Origin: an uncultured Collinsella sp.
GTDB taxonomy: Bacteria > Actinomycetota > Coriobacteriia > Coriobacteriales > Coriobacteriaceae
Direction of reading: 5' to 3'
NCBI GenBank assembly: GCA_958350755.1
Contig: CATWID010000002.1
Coordinates: 1 to 64,000, forward strand
Length of the DNA: 64,000 nucleotides
The notes beneath the pieces are model-generated. The model searched no databases. It had not been told where the DNA came from and saw nothing but the letters and a program-made list of their open reading frames with translations. Of the stretch, positions 41,630-50,107 are shown piece after piece. A program made the position numbers and the translations under genes. Numbering within the stretch: position 1 is the first letter of the stretch; the number at the start of each line of letters is the position of its first letter.

Positions 41630-42364
41630 CTACGCAAGCCCCAAGTGTGCTTTAACCTCGGCAGCGCGACGGCGGGACACGGGTACCGTCGAGTTCACGC
41701 GGTCAAGCCTGAGCTCCATCAACCCCGTGGAGCCAATCTCAACATTGTGCACGTCTTCCAAATTGACCAGGTAGCTGCGATGAACGCGAATAAAGCCCTC
41801 GGAGTCCAAGCGACGCTCGAGCGAAGAGATCGACTCATTGATCAGGTACGTTCCCTCGGCGCAGATGGCGTTGCAAAAATCGGCGCGCGCCTCAAAGTAG
41901 CAGACGTCTGCGGCAGGAATGAACACCTTTTTGCCCCCGCGGTCCACCGTCAGACGCAAAGGCTGGCGCGGAGCGTGGATAACACGACGGACACCCAAGG
42001 CTGCCTCGATCTTGTCGAGTGCCTTTGACAGGCGTGCGTCCTCGACCGGCTTGACGACATAATCGACGGCATCGAGGTTATAGGCATCAGCCGCATACTC
42101 GGCAAACGCCGTCACAAACACAACCACCGGCGGCGTCTTTAGGTTCTGCAGCGTCTCGGCAAGCTCAATTCCCGAGCGACCGGGCATGGTAATGTCTAAA
42201 AACAGCACGTCGGGCTTGTTCGACAGAATCGACTCTACGGCTTCGGTGACATTGCCCGCCTCGGCAATCTGGCCCACACGCGTATCCTTTTCCAACAGAT
42301 AGCGTAGCTCAGCCCTAATGGGAGGTTCGTCATCAACCACCAAGATGTTCCAGCCTTCGGACAT
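41630..42364 (-). CDS. LytTR response regulator (LytR/AlgR type, copy 2)
   Basis: A 244-residue regulator with receiver domain (LVVDDEPPIRAELRYLLE, phospho-Asp in VLFLDITMPGRSG, Lys in VVKPVEDARL) and LytTR domain (KVFIPAADVCYFEA, FIRVHRSYLVNLEDV, STVPVSRRRAAEVK). It is closely related in layout to copy 1 (shared VPVSRRR end). It follows its sensor kinase by 38 bases, so they form a kinase-regulator operon. Confidence 0.91.
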   Translation of the reverse strand: MSEGWNILVVDDEPPIRAELRYLLEKDTRVGQIAEAGNVTEAVESILSNKPDVLFLDITMPGRSGIELAETLQNLKTPPVVVFVTAFAEYAADAYNLDAVDYVVKPVEDARLSKALDKIEAALGVRRVIHAPRQPLRLTVDRGGKKVFIPAADVCYFEARADFCNAICAEGTYLINESISSLERRLDSEGFIRVHRSYLVNLEDVHNVEIGSTGLMELRLDRVNSTVPVSRRRAAEVKAHLGLA

Positions 42365-42402
42365 ATGTGCTTCCCCTCTTTTTCTCTCAATCCAACCGCG
42401 TG

Positions 42403-43794
42403 CTACGCCGTCAACGGCGCGGGCTCATGCGGCTCGCCGTTCAGCTCGACGATGACCTGCGTTCCCACGCCCTCCTGGGACTTCACGCGCATGCCGGAAT
42501 CTTCTCCGTAAAAGAAATGGATGCGCTGAAGCACGTTGAAGAGCGCCAGGCCGCAACCTCGCTTGACGGAGCCGTCGGCGGTAATGCTCTCGGGCTCCTC
42601 CAGGCGATGTTGCTCAAACAGATGCGCGCAGACCTCTTCGCTCATACCGATGCCGTCGTCCTCGACGATGATCTCCAAACCGTCATCGGTCTCGAAAGCC
42701 CTAACATGAATAGAAAGCGGCTCGGTCTCGCGCTGCGCGTGCTTGATGCAGTTTTCGAGCAACGGCTGCAAGATAAACGGCGGCACCATGCAATCGCGCA
42801 CCTCAAAGTCGATATCGACCGAGACGCGCAGACGGCCGTCGCCATAACGAGCCTGCATAAGATTGATATAGCGAGTGCCCTGTTCCACCTCGTGCTCGAG
42901 CGTTGTGAGGGTATCGGGATCAGAAAGCGTCTGACGGTAGTAATTGGAAAAGTCGATGAGCAGCGACCTGGCCTTGTCCGGCTCGGTACGTACGAGCGAC
43001 ACGATGGTGCTGATGGTGTTAAACAGAAAATGAGGATCGACCTGCGATTGCAAGGCGCGCAGCTCCACGCGGGCCGTAAGCTCGTCCTGGCGCTCGAGCT
43101 CAAAGCTCGCAAGCTGCGTGGAAATGAGGTCGGCAAAGCCCGAGGCAAGCGCCGTCTGGCGCATATCGATGCTGCTCAGACGGGGATAATACAGCTCGAG
43201 CGTGCCCACGCAATGCCCGCGCACGGTAAGCGGTGCGACAATACCGGCGCGCAGGCGCGGAAAGTAGCCACCCGTCTCAGTCGAGGCATCGCGCGAAAAT
43301 ACGCTTTGCTCACCGCTGTTGATCACGTTGAGCGTAGTCCGCAGCACAACCGGAGTGCCCGCGGGGCATTTTGCCGAGTCCTCGCCCCAGCTCGCCAGCA
43401 CCTGCTTGCCGTCGGTAAAGCAGATGGCCGAGGCAATGGTCTCGGAAAGGATGATTTTGGAAGCGCCCAGGGCCGCTTCGGGCGTAAGGCCTCGTGACGT
43501 ATAGGCGAATATTTTCGATGCGATGGCGAGTGTGCGGTCGGTAGCGCTCGACGTGAGGTCGTCGGGAACGACAAAGACGTACGAGAAGAAGAAGCACAGC
43601 ATGACCAAGCCGGCAATGACGACAACGCCCGGGACGGGGTTGGGATTATCGGTCAAATCCCAGATAAGCAACAGGATAAGCGCCGGAACGACAACACCGA
43701 GCAGGATGGCCTGGACCACATGCTGGGCCGTACGAAAGACCTTGGTAGAGTTGTAGCTCTTGCCCAGAATCAGCCTGTTTAAATCCACCGTCAT
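42403..43794 (-). CDS. LytS-type sensor histidine kinase (copy 2)
   Basis: A 463-residue kinase with two membrane segments (~27-47 and ~55-75), a GAF-like domain (~85-230, with ICFTDGKQVLASWGED), the motif QVDPHFLFNTISTIVSLV with phospho-His (~268), and the ATPase domain (LLENCIKHA, EDDGIGM, GCGLALFNV). Its layout repeats copy 1 and marks a duplication. AAGGGG touches the ATG at 43794, too close for normal initiation; a GTG two codons downstream has proper spacing and may be the true start. Confidence 0.9.
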   Translation of the reverse strand: MTVDLNRLILGKSYNSTKVFRTAQHVVQAILLGVVVPALILLLIWDLTDNPNPVPGVVVIAGLVMLCFFFSYVFVVPDDLTSSATDRTLAIASKIFAYTSRGLTPEAALGASKIILSETIASAICFTDGKQVLASWGEDSAKCPAGTPVVLRTTLNVINSGEQSVFSRDASTETGGYFPRLRAGIVAPLTVRGHCVGTLELYYPRLSSIDMRQTALASGFADLISTQLASFELERQDELTARVELRALQSQVDPHFLFNTISTIVSLVRTEPDKARSLLIDFSNYYRQTLSDPDTLTTLEHEVEQGTRYINLMQARYGDGRLRVSVDIDFEVRDCMVPPFILQPLLENCIKHAQRETEPLSIHVRAFETDDGLEIIVEDDGIGMSEEVCAHLFEQHRLEEPESITADGSVKRGCGLALFNVLQRIHFFYGEDSGMRVKSQEGVGTQVIVELNGEPHEPAPLTA

Positions 43795-43820
43795 CCCCTT
43801 TTATCTACCGCACCCATAGC

Positions 43821-43848
43821 AATAAAGAGGGCCGCAAGCGACCCTCTC
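43821..43848 (-). terminator. Terminator after the amidohydrolase gene
   Basis: On the minus strand AGAGGGTCGC and GCGGCCCTCT form a stem with a 2-4 nt loop and CTTTATT follows. Confidence 0.7.
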
Positions 43849-43905
43849 CATTGCATTATGCAATCAAAAACTGTGTTTTACATCCAGCCATCGACAAACG
43901 GTATC

Positions 43906-45183
43906 TTAGGCGCTGTATTTGTTGGCCTCGCCAAAGGTGCCAGCCTCGACAATCCAGCCGTCCTTCATGATGACGTCCATGTTGTCGGTGTTGAGCACGT
44001 GGATGTCGGCGGCGACGTCACCGTTGACGACCAGCAGGTCGGCGCACTTGCCGGCCTCGATGGAACCGGTCTCGTCCTCGATGTGGCACATCTTGGCACC
44101 GTTGAGGGTGGCACAGGTGATGGTCTCGACCGGGGTGAAGCCGATCTTGTCGACGAACTCGTACATCTCCTCGATGGAGCAGGTGCCGTACGGGGTGACG
44201 AAGGAGAAGGAGTCGGAGCCGATCGTCATGACGACGCCGCGCTTCTTGGCCTCGCGCAGGCAGTCGTAGTTGCGCTGCAGTTCCTTCTCGACCAGGGTGC
44301 CCTCGTACTTGTCGTGCAGCTCGGGGACGTAGACGGGCGGATAGGTGGCGTACCAGGTGGGCAGGAAGGCGATCGTCGGGGTGAAGAAGGTGCCCTGCTC
44401 GGCCATGAGGTCCATGGTGCGCTCATCGATATCGAAGCCGTGGATCAGCTGCTCGCAGCCAAAGCGGACGGAATCGTAGGCAGCGGCATGGTTGTTGTAG
44501 CAGTGGCTCCACACGGGGATGCCGACCATCTTGGCCTCTTCGACCACGGCCTGAATCTCCTCGGAGCAGTAGTGCTGGTCGCGGCCGGAGTCCCAGCGCC
44601 AGATGCCGCCACCGGTAGCCCAGATCTTGATGGCATCGGGGTTCTCGCGCAGGCGACGACGGACGGCCTTACGCAGATCCCAAGGACCGTCGACCTGATC
44701 GCCCCAGGGGTGCGATTCCTTGTTGAGCTCCTGGCTGCAGTGGTGGGAGTCGCCGTGGCCAGCAACGCGGCAGAAGCCAAGGCCGGTGGCCAGAACGCGC
44801 GGGCCCTTGAAGACGCCCTTGTCGATGCAGTCGCGGATCTGGATACCAAAGCGGCCGATCTCGCAGACGGTGGTGAGACCGTGGGTGAGGCAGTCGTAGG
44901 CCTGCTTGACGGCGACGGCCTGCTTCTCGAGGAGCGGCTGCATGACCCAGTCGGTGTCATCGTCGGTCAGGTTGCCCGAGAAATGCAGGTGGGTGTCGAT
45001 CAGGCCGGGAAGGACGGTCTTGCCGGCGGCGTCGATAACCTCAACGCCCTCGGGAAGGTCCTGCATGACACCGGCGTACTCGATCTTGCCATTGTCGTCG
45101 ACGAGAACGAGGGAGTTCTCGACCGGCTCGGCACCGGTACCGTCGATGAGCTTGCCGCCAACGATTGCATACTTAGTGGACAT
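43906..45183 (-). CDS. Amidohydrolase-superfamily metal-dependent hydrolase
   Basis: A 425-residue enzyme of the imidazolonepropionase/prolidase-like branch. The metal site is visible as TVLPGLIDTHLHFSG (H-x-H, ~63-65), a Lys in IKIWATGGG that could be carboxylated, VWSHCYN and LIHGFD histidines, and the Asp in TIGSDSFSF. These enzymes hydrolyse cyclic amides or X-Pro/Arg dipeptide-like substrates. It lies 131 bases after an APC amino-acid permease on the same strand, suggesting import and hydrolysis of an amino-acid derivative. The true substrate is not apparent. Confidence 0.87.
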   Translation of the reverse strand: MSTKYAIVGGKLIDGTGAEPVENSLVLVDDNGKIEYAGVMQDLPEGVEVIDAAGKTVLPGLIDTHLHFSGNLTDDDTDWVMQPLLEKQAVAVKQAYDCLTHGLTTVCEIGRFGIQIRDCIDKGVFKGPRVLATGLGFCRVAGHGDSHHCSQELNKESHPWGDQVDGPWDLRKAVRRRLRENPDAIKIWATGGGIWRWDSGRDQHYCSEEIQAVVEEAKMVGIPVWSHCYNNHAAAYDSVRFGCEQLIHGFDIDERTMDLMAEQGTFFTPTIAFLPTWYATYPPVYVPELHDKYEGTLVEKELQRNYDCLREAKKRGVVMTIGSDSFSFVTPYGTCSIEEMYEFVDKIGFTPVETITCATLNGAKMCHIEDETGSIEAGKCADLLVVNGDVAADIHVLNTDNMDVIMKDGWIVEAGTFGEANKYSA

Positions 45184-45314
45184 GGTTCCTCCTTATGGAT
45201 CCATATAGTGGGCGAGGCCGCGTTGGGTTAAGGCCTCACAAAACTACCCAAGTGGTGCCGGGTTCGGTGCGCGGGAGAGAGGGCCCCGCGCACCCGATCC
45301 GCCCCGGCTAGGCG

Positions 45315-46766
45315 TTATTTTTTGCGGGAATTGGTGAAGGCCATGAGGGCCAGACCAACAGCCAGCCAGCCGATCACGATGCTCCACTCCACCATGTTGA
45401 GGGAGGCGGGAGAGAACGGGATCACGAGCAGGCCAATGATGGTGCCGCAGGCAACGATAGCGAGGCTGATGCCAAACTTGCCGCCGGGCACCTCGTAGGG
45501 ACGAGGCAGGTCGGGCTCGGTGAAGCGCATGCGCAGGCAAGCGAGGGCGACCATGCCGCAGGAGAAGATGAAGGCGAGAGCCGACACGTTGGTCAGAGGG
45601 ATGAGCATGTTCTTGCCCAGGAACGGACCGACGACGGTGATGACGCCCAGAACGACGCAGGCGAGCTTTGGAGCGCCGGACTTGGGATCGACCTCGGCGA
45701 ACTTCTCGGGCAGCTGGCCCTTGCGGCCCATGGCGAGCATGATGCGGCTCGTGGCGCCGTAGAAGGAGTTCATCGGGCCCATGGGTCCAAGCGTGGCGAT
45801 GACGAGCATGGCCAGGTACAGGAGCATGTTGATGCCCTTGAGGCAGGCAAGCGCGGGAACCGGGCTCTTAACAAACTCATGCCAGTCGAGGATGGTGCCG
45901 AACGAGTAGATGCAGACCATGTAGAAGCCGCCGGCGGCCAGCAGGGCCAGGGAGATGATCTTGCCGAACTTGTTCCAGTTGAGGCCCTCGGCTGCTTCCT
46001 CAGCCTGCTGAGGAATGGTGTCGAAGCCGGCGTAGAAGAACGGGGTTAGAACCAGGACCGAAACGATGCCTGCGAACAGGCTGGTGCCCTCGGTAGCGGG
46101 CTTGCCGCCGCCAGCACCGGTGACCTGGGAGAACACGGGCATGGCGTTATCCGGCGAGCCGGTGAACAGCGAGACGCCCATGGCGAGCAGCATGCCGCAG
46201 AGCAGGGCCTTGGTCAGGAAGGCCTGCAGCTTGGCGGCCGAGCTGGCACCGCGGAAGTTGAGGAAGATGACGTAGGTTGCAAAGCCGAGCGCGATCAGCG
46301 TCGGGAACAGGTAAACGTCGGCGCCCAGGATAGTGTAGAGCTTGACGGCGCGCAGCCACTCAAGGCCGGGCAGGCTGCCGAACATCTCGGACACGAGGGT
46401 CGAGATGGCGATGGCCTCCCACGGGCACAGGATGCCGTTGCCCAGGGCCAGGAGCCAGCCGGTGATGTAGCTCATCGTACGGCCAAAGCTACGATCGACA
46501 TACTCGACGATGCCGCCCGAGATGGGGATAGCAGCCGTGAGCTCACCGAAAACAGCTCCGACGGGCACGAGGAAGATTGCACCCAAGAGGAATGCGATCA
46601 TAGCGGGAACGGGACCGCCGCCCACGACCATCCAGTCGCCGACCTGCAGAACCCAACCGGTACCGATAATGGCACCAAAACCGATGGTGAAGAAGTTCCA
46701 GAGCGAAAGCGTTTTCTTCATGCCGCCGTTATCCTCGACTGCAACTTCTGCATTCTTGTCCGCCAT
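45315..46766 (-). CDS. APC-superfamily amino acid permease
   Basis: A 483-residue transporter with twelve or so membrane segments. The family motif FFTIGFGAIIGTGW (~24-37) opens helix 1, and GAIFLVPVGAVFGELTAAIPISGGIVEYVDRSFG is the helix 2-3 region. It imports amino acids or derivatives by proton or substrate exchange. The downstream amidohydrolase probably acts on what it brings in. The start ATG at 46766 follows GGAGGGG. A short hairpin (45266-45294, GGTGCGCGGG) lies between the two genes without a T-tract. Confidence 0.92.
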   Translation of the reverse strand: MADKNAEVAVEDNGGMKKTLSLWNFFTIGFGAIIGTGWVLQVGDWMVVGGGPVPAMIAFLLGAIFLVPVGAVFGELTAAIPISGGIVEYVDRSFGRTMSYITGWLLALGNGILCPWEAIAISTLVSEMFGSLPGLEWLRAVKLYTILGADVYLFPTLIALGFATYVIFLNFRGASSAAKLQAFLTKALLCGMLLAMGVSLFTGSPDNAMPVFSQVTGAGGGKPATEGTSLFAGIVSVLVLTPFFYAGFDTIPQQAEEAAEGLNWNKFGKIISLALLAAGGFYMVCIYSFGTILDWHEFVKSPVPALACLKGINMLLYLAMLVIATLGPMGPMNSFYGATSRIMLAMGRKGQLPEKFAEVDPKSGAPKLACVVLGVITVVGPFLGKNMLIPLTNVSALAFIFSCGMVALACLRMRFTEPDLPRPYEVPGGKFGISLAIVACGTIIGLLVIPFSPASLNMVEWSIVIGWLAVGLALMAFTNSRKK

Positions 46767-47121
46767 TGTTCCCCTCCTTTCCTTTTTGACGCCCCTTGGC
46801 GTCACCCCTTGCGCGGTCCGTTTTGCCGCGCGCTTTTATTCCATGGCGTTAAGATACGGCCTTGGCGCAGCAGCGCCGCTCGCAGCTCGACCGAAGGCAG
46901 AACTGCAAAACGAGCGGCACCGTTTTTGGGACGAACGGCGGAAGACGTCATTCGTCTTGGACGCTTTCATCTTGTCTGCTTTTGAATACCTGTTGCCGTG
47001 ACGCTTGGCGCGCGGCGCGGCAACGTTCATACCATTTGTCAGGCTTTTGGCGCACATACCCATGTGTCGTGCATCTTTTTATGTAGGATAGACAAGTTAC
47101 ACATGAGGCAAGGTGATTCGA
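46767..47121. other. Divergent gap between the APC permease and C39 peptidase genes
   Basis: 355 bp without a supported gene. It contains an 8-bp inverted repeat GCCGCTCG / CGAGCGGC (46875-46882 and 46911-46918) and the two outward control regions. Frames in it have no ribosome sites and no recognisable product. Confidence 0.5.
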
Positions 47122-48123
47122 ATGGCATACGGATACAATGACGGCGACCAACGGCCACAAAGCGTGCGCCTTGCCGGCCGTACCACACCAACGCCCAGAA
47201 GCACCTCCGACAACGACAACCAGCAGCGCCCCCAAGAGCAGCCCGGGGCTTCTTCTCGGCAACAAAGCCGTACCGTGCAGCAGTCAGACCGCGTGAGCAC
47301 GAGCGCACGCCAACGCCAGATCGACACATCGCAGCCACGCCGCTACGATTGCCGTACGACCGACTACTACGTTAAGCGCTCCTTTTCGCGACCTCAACGC
47401 AATCGCGGCAATTCCGCCCCTCGCCCCGCGTCGCACACCACAAGCCACGCACTTCCAGCCCGCCGCCTACGCCTTGCGCTTTGCTCCATTGCCGCCTGCC
47501 TCGTCTTTGTGTTTTTGGGATCCTGTATCTCGCACGGATCAGCCGGTCTTGAGCCCACTGCCGAGGACAAGCTGCTTAAAGCTCCCGTCGCGCCCGGTTA
47601 CTCCTTTGCGTTCTCGACCCCACGCTCGCAATGGCAGGCCGGCACCATGCCCCACATCTACCAAATTGACCCCGCATGGTCGGAGCTGCCCTATGCCGGT
47701 GGCACTATTCGCGAAAACGCTTGCGGTCCCACCTGCCTCACCATGGTCTATATCTTTAAGACCGGCCATACCGATAAGACGCCGGTCGATATATGCGCAC
47801 TGGCCGAAGCCGGCAACTACGCCCCCACCGGTGCCACCGAGTGGTCGTTTATGACAGGCGGTGCGTGGCAGCTGGGGCTCAACGGAACACAGCTCTATAA
47901 CGATCGCGAATCGATTACCCAAGCACTTCGCTCGGGTGCGCCCGTTATCGCCGCAGTGCGCCCCGGTACGTTTACCAACGTAGGCCACTACATCGTGCCC
48001 TACGGCATCGACGATGCCAGCCAGATTGGCGTCTACGACCCCAACTCGGCCAGCCGCAGCGCCCGTCGCTGGGGCGTCGTAGAGGTCCTCAACGAAGTCG
48101 AAGCCATGTGGGCCTACTACTAG
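47122..48123 (+). CDS. Membrane-anchored C39-like cysteine peptidase
   Basis: A 333-residue protein. Residues 1-112 are hydrophilic, low-complexity and rich in Gln, Arg, Ser and Thr; 115-136 is a single membrane segment (RLALCSIAACLVFVFLGS). The extracytoplasmic domain (~175-333) is a peptidase C39-like fold with Cys201 in ENACGPTCLTM, His289 in GHYIVPYG and Asp306/Asn308 in YDPNS. Such domains process peptides or cell-wall components. The long cytoplasmic N-tail is unusual. I chose ATG 47122 because AAGGTGA is 5 bases upstream; a GTG three codons earlier is possible. Confidence 0.8.
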   Translation: MAYGYNDGDQRPQSVRLAGRTTPTPRSTSDNDNQQRPQEQPGASSRQQSRTVQQSDRVSTSARQRQIDTSQPRRYDCRTTDYYVKRSFSRPQRNRGNSAPRPASHTTSHALPARRLRLALCSIAACLVFVFLGSCISHGSAGLEPTAEDKLLKAPVAPGYSFAFSTPRSQWQAGTMPHIYQIDPAWSELPYAGGTIRENACGPTCLTMVYIFKTGHTDKTPVDICALAEAGNYAPTGATEWSFMTGGAWQLGLNGTQLYNDRESITQALRSGAPVIAAVRPGTFTNVGHYIVPYGIDDASQIGVYDPNSASRSARRWGVVEVLNEVEAMWAYY

Positions 48124-48132
48124 TCATTGGGC

Positions 48133-48228
48133 ACTCATTGGGGACAGACTTAAATGAGTAGTCATTTTTTGACCAGTCGTTTAAGAACGTCCCCAACGGC
48201 TACTCATTTAAGTCTGTCCCCAATGAGT
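48133..48228. repeat. 29-bp perfect inverted repeat with GGGACAG core
   Basis: Arms of 29 complementary bases (48133-48161, starting ACTCATTGGGGACAGAC, and 48200-48228) with a 38-nt loop that carries another GTCCCCAAC word. A one-mismatch copy of the right arm alone lies at 7753-7782. It begins 10 bases after the C39 peptidase stop. Confidence 0.88.
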
Positions 48229-48239
48229 ACCCGCAGAAT

Positions 48240-48303
48240 GAGAGTGGATAATCTCCCGTTTTTGGCCTGTTTGCAGGCTCAAAGTGGGAGATTATCCACT
48301 CTC
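48240..48303. repeat. 18-bp perfect inverted repeat GAGAGTGGATAATCTCCC
   Basis: Arms at 48240-48257 and 48286-48303 with a 28-nt loop. It directly follows the 29-bp inverted repeat, so two different large palindromes are packed in the same 329-bp gap before the carbamate kinase terminator. Confidence 0.85.
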
Positions 48304-48353
48304 GTCATTTTGGCGCGGCCCGCAGCACTACCCATGAACAGCTACCTCAATAG

Positions 48354-48387
48354 CAAAAGCCCCGCAGCCGGAGCGGACTGCGGGGCT
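48354..48387 (-). terminator. Terminator of the carbamate kinase gene
   Basis: On the minus strand AGCCCCGCAG and CTGCGGGGCT form a 10-bp stem with a 10-nt loop, followed by TTTGC. Confidence 0.8.
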
Positions 48388-48452
48388 CATGAAGAGAGGC
48401 TAGTTTGTGGGCGCTTTGCCTGGCGCCCACGAGAGAGGCAACAGAGTAGAGA

Positions 48453-49415
48453 CTACTCGTGGATGCGAGTACCGGAGAGGCCAGCCATGGTCTCGGCGGC
48501 CTTGTCCAGGGCGCCGATGATGCAGGTGCGGCCCTTGCGGGAACGGGCGAACTTGATGGCAGCGCGGACCTTGGGCTCCATGGAACCCTTGCCGAACTGA
48601 CCCTCGTCGGCCAGACGCTCGGCCTCGTCGGCGGTGAGGTCCTCGAGCTCCTCCTGGTTGGGCTTGCCAAAGTTGATGGCGACATGCTCAACGGCGGTCA
48701 GCAGGAACAGAACGTCGGCGTCGCAGTCCTCGGCCAGCAGCTCGCCGCCCAGGTCCTTGTCGATGACGGCGGGAACGCCCTTGTAGCAGCCCTTGTTCTC
48801 GTAGTCGCGGACGACGGGGATGCCGCCGCCACCGCAGGCGATGACGATGAACTCGTTGTCGAGCAGGTTGAGGATGGAGTCAGCCTCGACGATCTTCTTG
48901 GGATCGGGGGAGGCGACGACGCGACGCCAGCCGCGGCCGGAATCCTCGACGAAGACCTTGGAGGGATCCTCGGCCATGAACTCCTTGGCCTGCTCCTCGG
49001 TGTAGAAGGGGCCGATCGGCTTGGTCGGGTTCTTGAACGCGGGATCGTCGGGATCGCACTCGATCTGGGTGACGACGGTGGCGGCGTGCCAACGCTTATA
49101 GCGCTTGTGCATCTCGCGGCCGATGCCCTGCTGCAGGTGGTAGCCGATGTAGCCCTGGGACATGGCGCCGCACTCGGGCAGCGGCATCTCGGGGGTGCCG
49201 ATGGCATCGTGGGCAGCAGCGAAGGCGTTCTGGATCATGCCGACCTGCGGGCCGTTGCCGTGGGTGATGATGATCTCGTTGCCCTGCTCGATAAGACCAA
49301 GGAGAGCGTGGGCGGTGTTGCTCACGGCCTCGATCTGCTCGACGGGGTTGTTGCCGAGGGCGTTGCCGCCGAGGGCGACGACAATACGATCGGGCTTGCC
49401 AAGAGGCTTAGACAT
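48453..49415 (-). CDS. arcC: Carbamate kinase
   Basis: A 320-residue amino-acid-kinase-fold enzyme that makes ATP and carbamate from carbamoyl phosphate. Seen: VVALGGNALG at the N-terminus, ITHGNGPQVG (~47), the carbamate-kinase stretch WRRVVASPDPKKI (~150), ACGGGGIPVV (~205) and the C-terminal FGKGSMEPKVRAA and GTRIHE. No arginine deiminase or ornithine transcarbamylase gene lies in the window, so its carbamoyl phosphate must come from elsewhere. Single-gene unit with its own terminator; AAAGGA precedes the ATG. Confidence 0.93.
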   Translation of the reverse strand: MSKPLGKPDRIVVALGGNALGNNPVEQIEAVSNTAHALLGLIEQGNEIIITHGNGPQVGMIQNAFAAAHDAIGTPEMPLPECGAMSQGYIGYHLQQGIGREMHKRYKRWHAATVVTQIECDPDDPAFKNPTKPIGPFYTEEQAKEFMAEDPSKVFVEDSGRGWRRVVASPDPKKIVEADSILNLLDNEFIVIACGGGGIPVVRDYENKGCYKGVPAVIDKDLGGELLAEDCDADVLFLLTAVEHVAINFGKPNQEELEDLTADEAERLADEGQFGKGSMEPKVRAAIKFARSRKGRTCIIGALDKAAETMAGLSGTRIHE

Positions 49416-50006
49416 TGCTGGAATCCTTTCTGTAAAAGGCCTACAACCCATTAATAACCCGCGTCCGTGCGATACGCGAGTTTATTAAGGTTTATATTCT
49501 CTTTATCGCTCATTTTATTCATTTTGAAAATACCTAAGCGGCGAACGGTCGATTTTACCCGCTCAGCGTAAAGAAGCCCAGTTCAGGCATATCTACGCCA
49601 TTTACGTGCAACTTTATTTAAATAGAGCAGGGATTAGACCAGATTATGCAAACTATATCTTTGCTAAACACAAAACGGACAGCGCAATATCTTACTCGCA
49701 CTATACGAGATTCTATACATTTATTAGACGAGTATGCACCCCTGCAAAAACACGGGGCTTTTCATCCAACAAAAGGGATAGCCAATCGCGCTTCACCCCG
49801 CGGCAAGCGGCTGTGAGTTCGCAGTATGGAACTTTACCGTCGGCTTCTGCATGAACGCTGCCGACGCCCTTTCGCTCCTGCGCGCCCAAGCAGCCGAGAA
49901 CGCTAACGGCGCCACTGCCAACCTGGCCACCCTCAACAACGGCGCCGCCAGCCTTTTCGCAAAGTACCGTGCTGGCTCGCTGGCTTTGAGGCCTAAGTGA
50001 GCTTTG
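49416..50006. other. Gene-poor gap upstream of carbamate kinase
   Basis: About 590 bp of mixed composition. The first half (49416-49740) is AT-rich and probably carries the kinase promoter. The second half returns to high GC and contains a short open frame (49851-50000) that could be a remnant. No RNA gene or complete gene is visible. Confidence 0.5.
49851..50000 (+). pseudogene. Possible gene remnant or very small ORF
   Basis: A 49-residue open frame (MNAADALSLLRAQAAEN... ending SLALRPK) with GC-rich codon use like the genes around it, but no ribosome site and no recognised domain. It may be a fragment of a lost coding sequence. Weak call. Confidence 0.2.
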
Positions 50007-50092
50007 CTATTTGCCAATTTTTGTATGATTTGGGTCAAATCTATTTGTCAATTTTTGTATGATTAGGGGCAAATCTATTTGCCAATTTTTGT
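50007..50092 (+). repeat. 34-bp tandem repeats upstream of AAA ATPase copy 2
   Basis: Two full units beginning CTATTTGYCAATTTTTGTAT (50007-50040 and 50041-50074) and a partial third (50075-50092). At the junctions they form CAAAT-CT-ATTTG palindromes; that at the second junction is perfect over GGCAAAT / ATTTGCC. The array ends 15 bp before the start codon, with GAGGTG between, so it very probably controls the downstream gene or is bound by its product. Confidence 0.75.
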
Positions 50093-50107
50093 CAATGAGG
50101 TGTTTTA

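Noticed and set aside
46836..47063. 75-residue minus-strand frame upstream of the APC permease
   Set aside because: No ribosome site and no similarity to anything recognised; it overlaps the probable divergent control region.
49606..49854. 82-residue plus-strand frame upstream of the second AAA ATPase
   Set aside because: No ribosome site, mixed composition and no recognisable sequence; probably chance in AT-rich DNA.
50007..50092. CRISPR repeats
   Set aside because: Units follow each other without spacers, so this is a simple tandem array.
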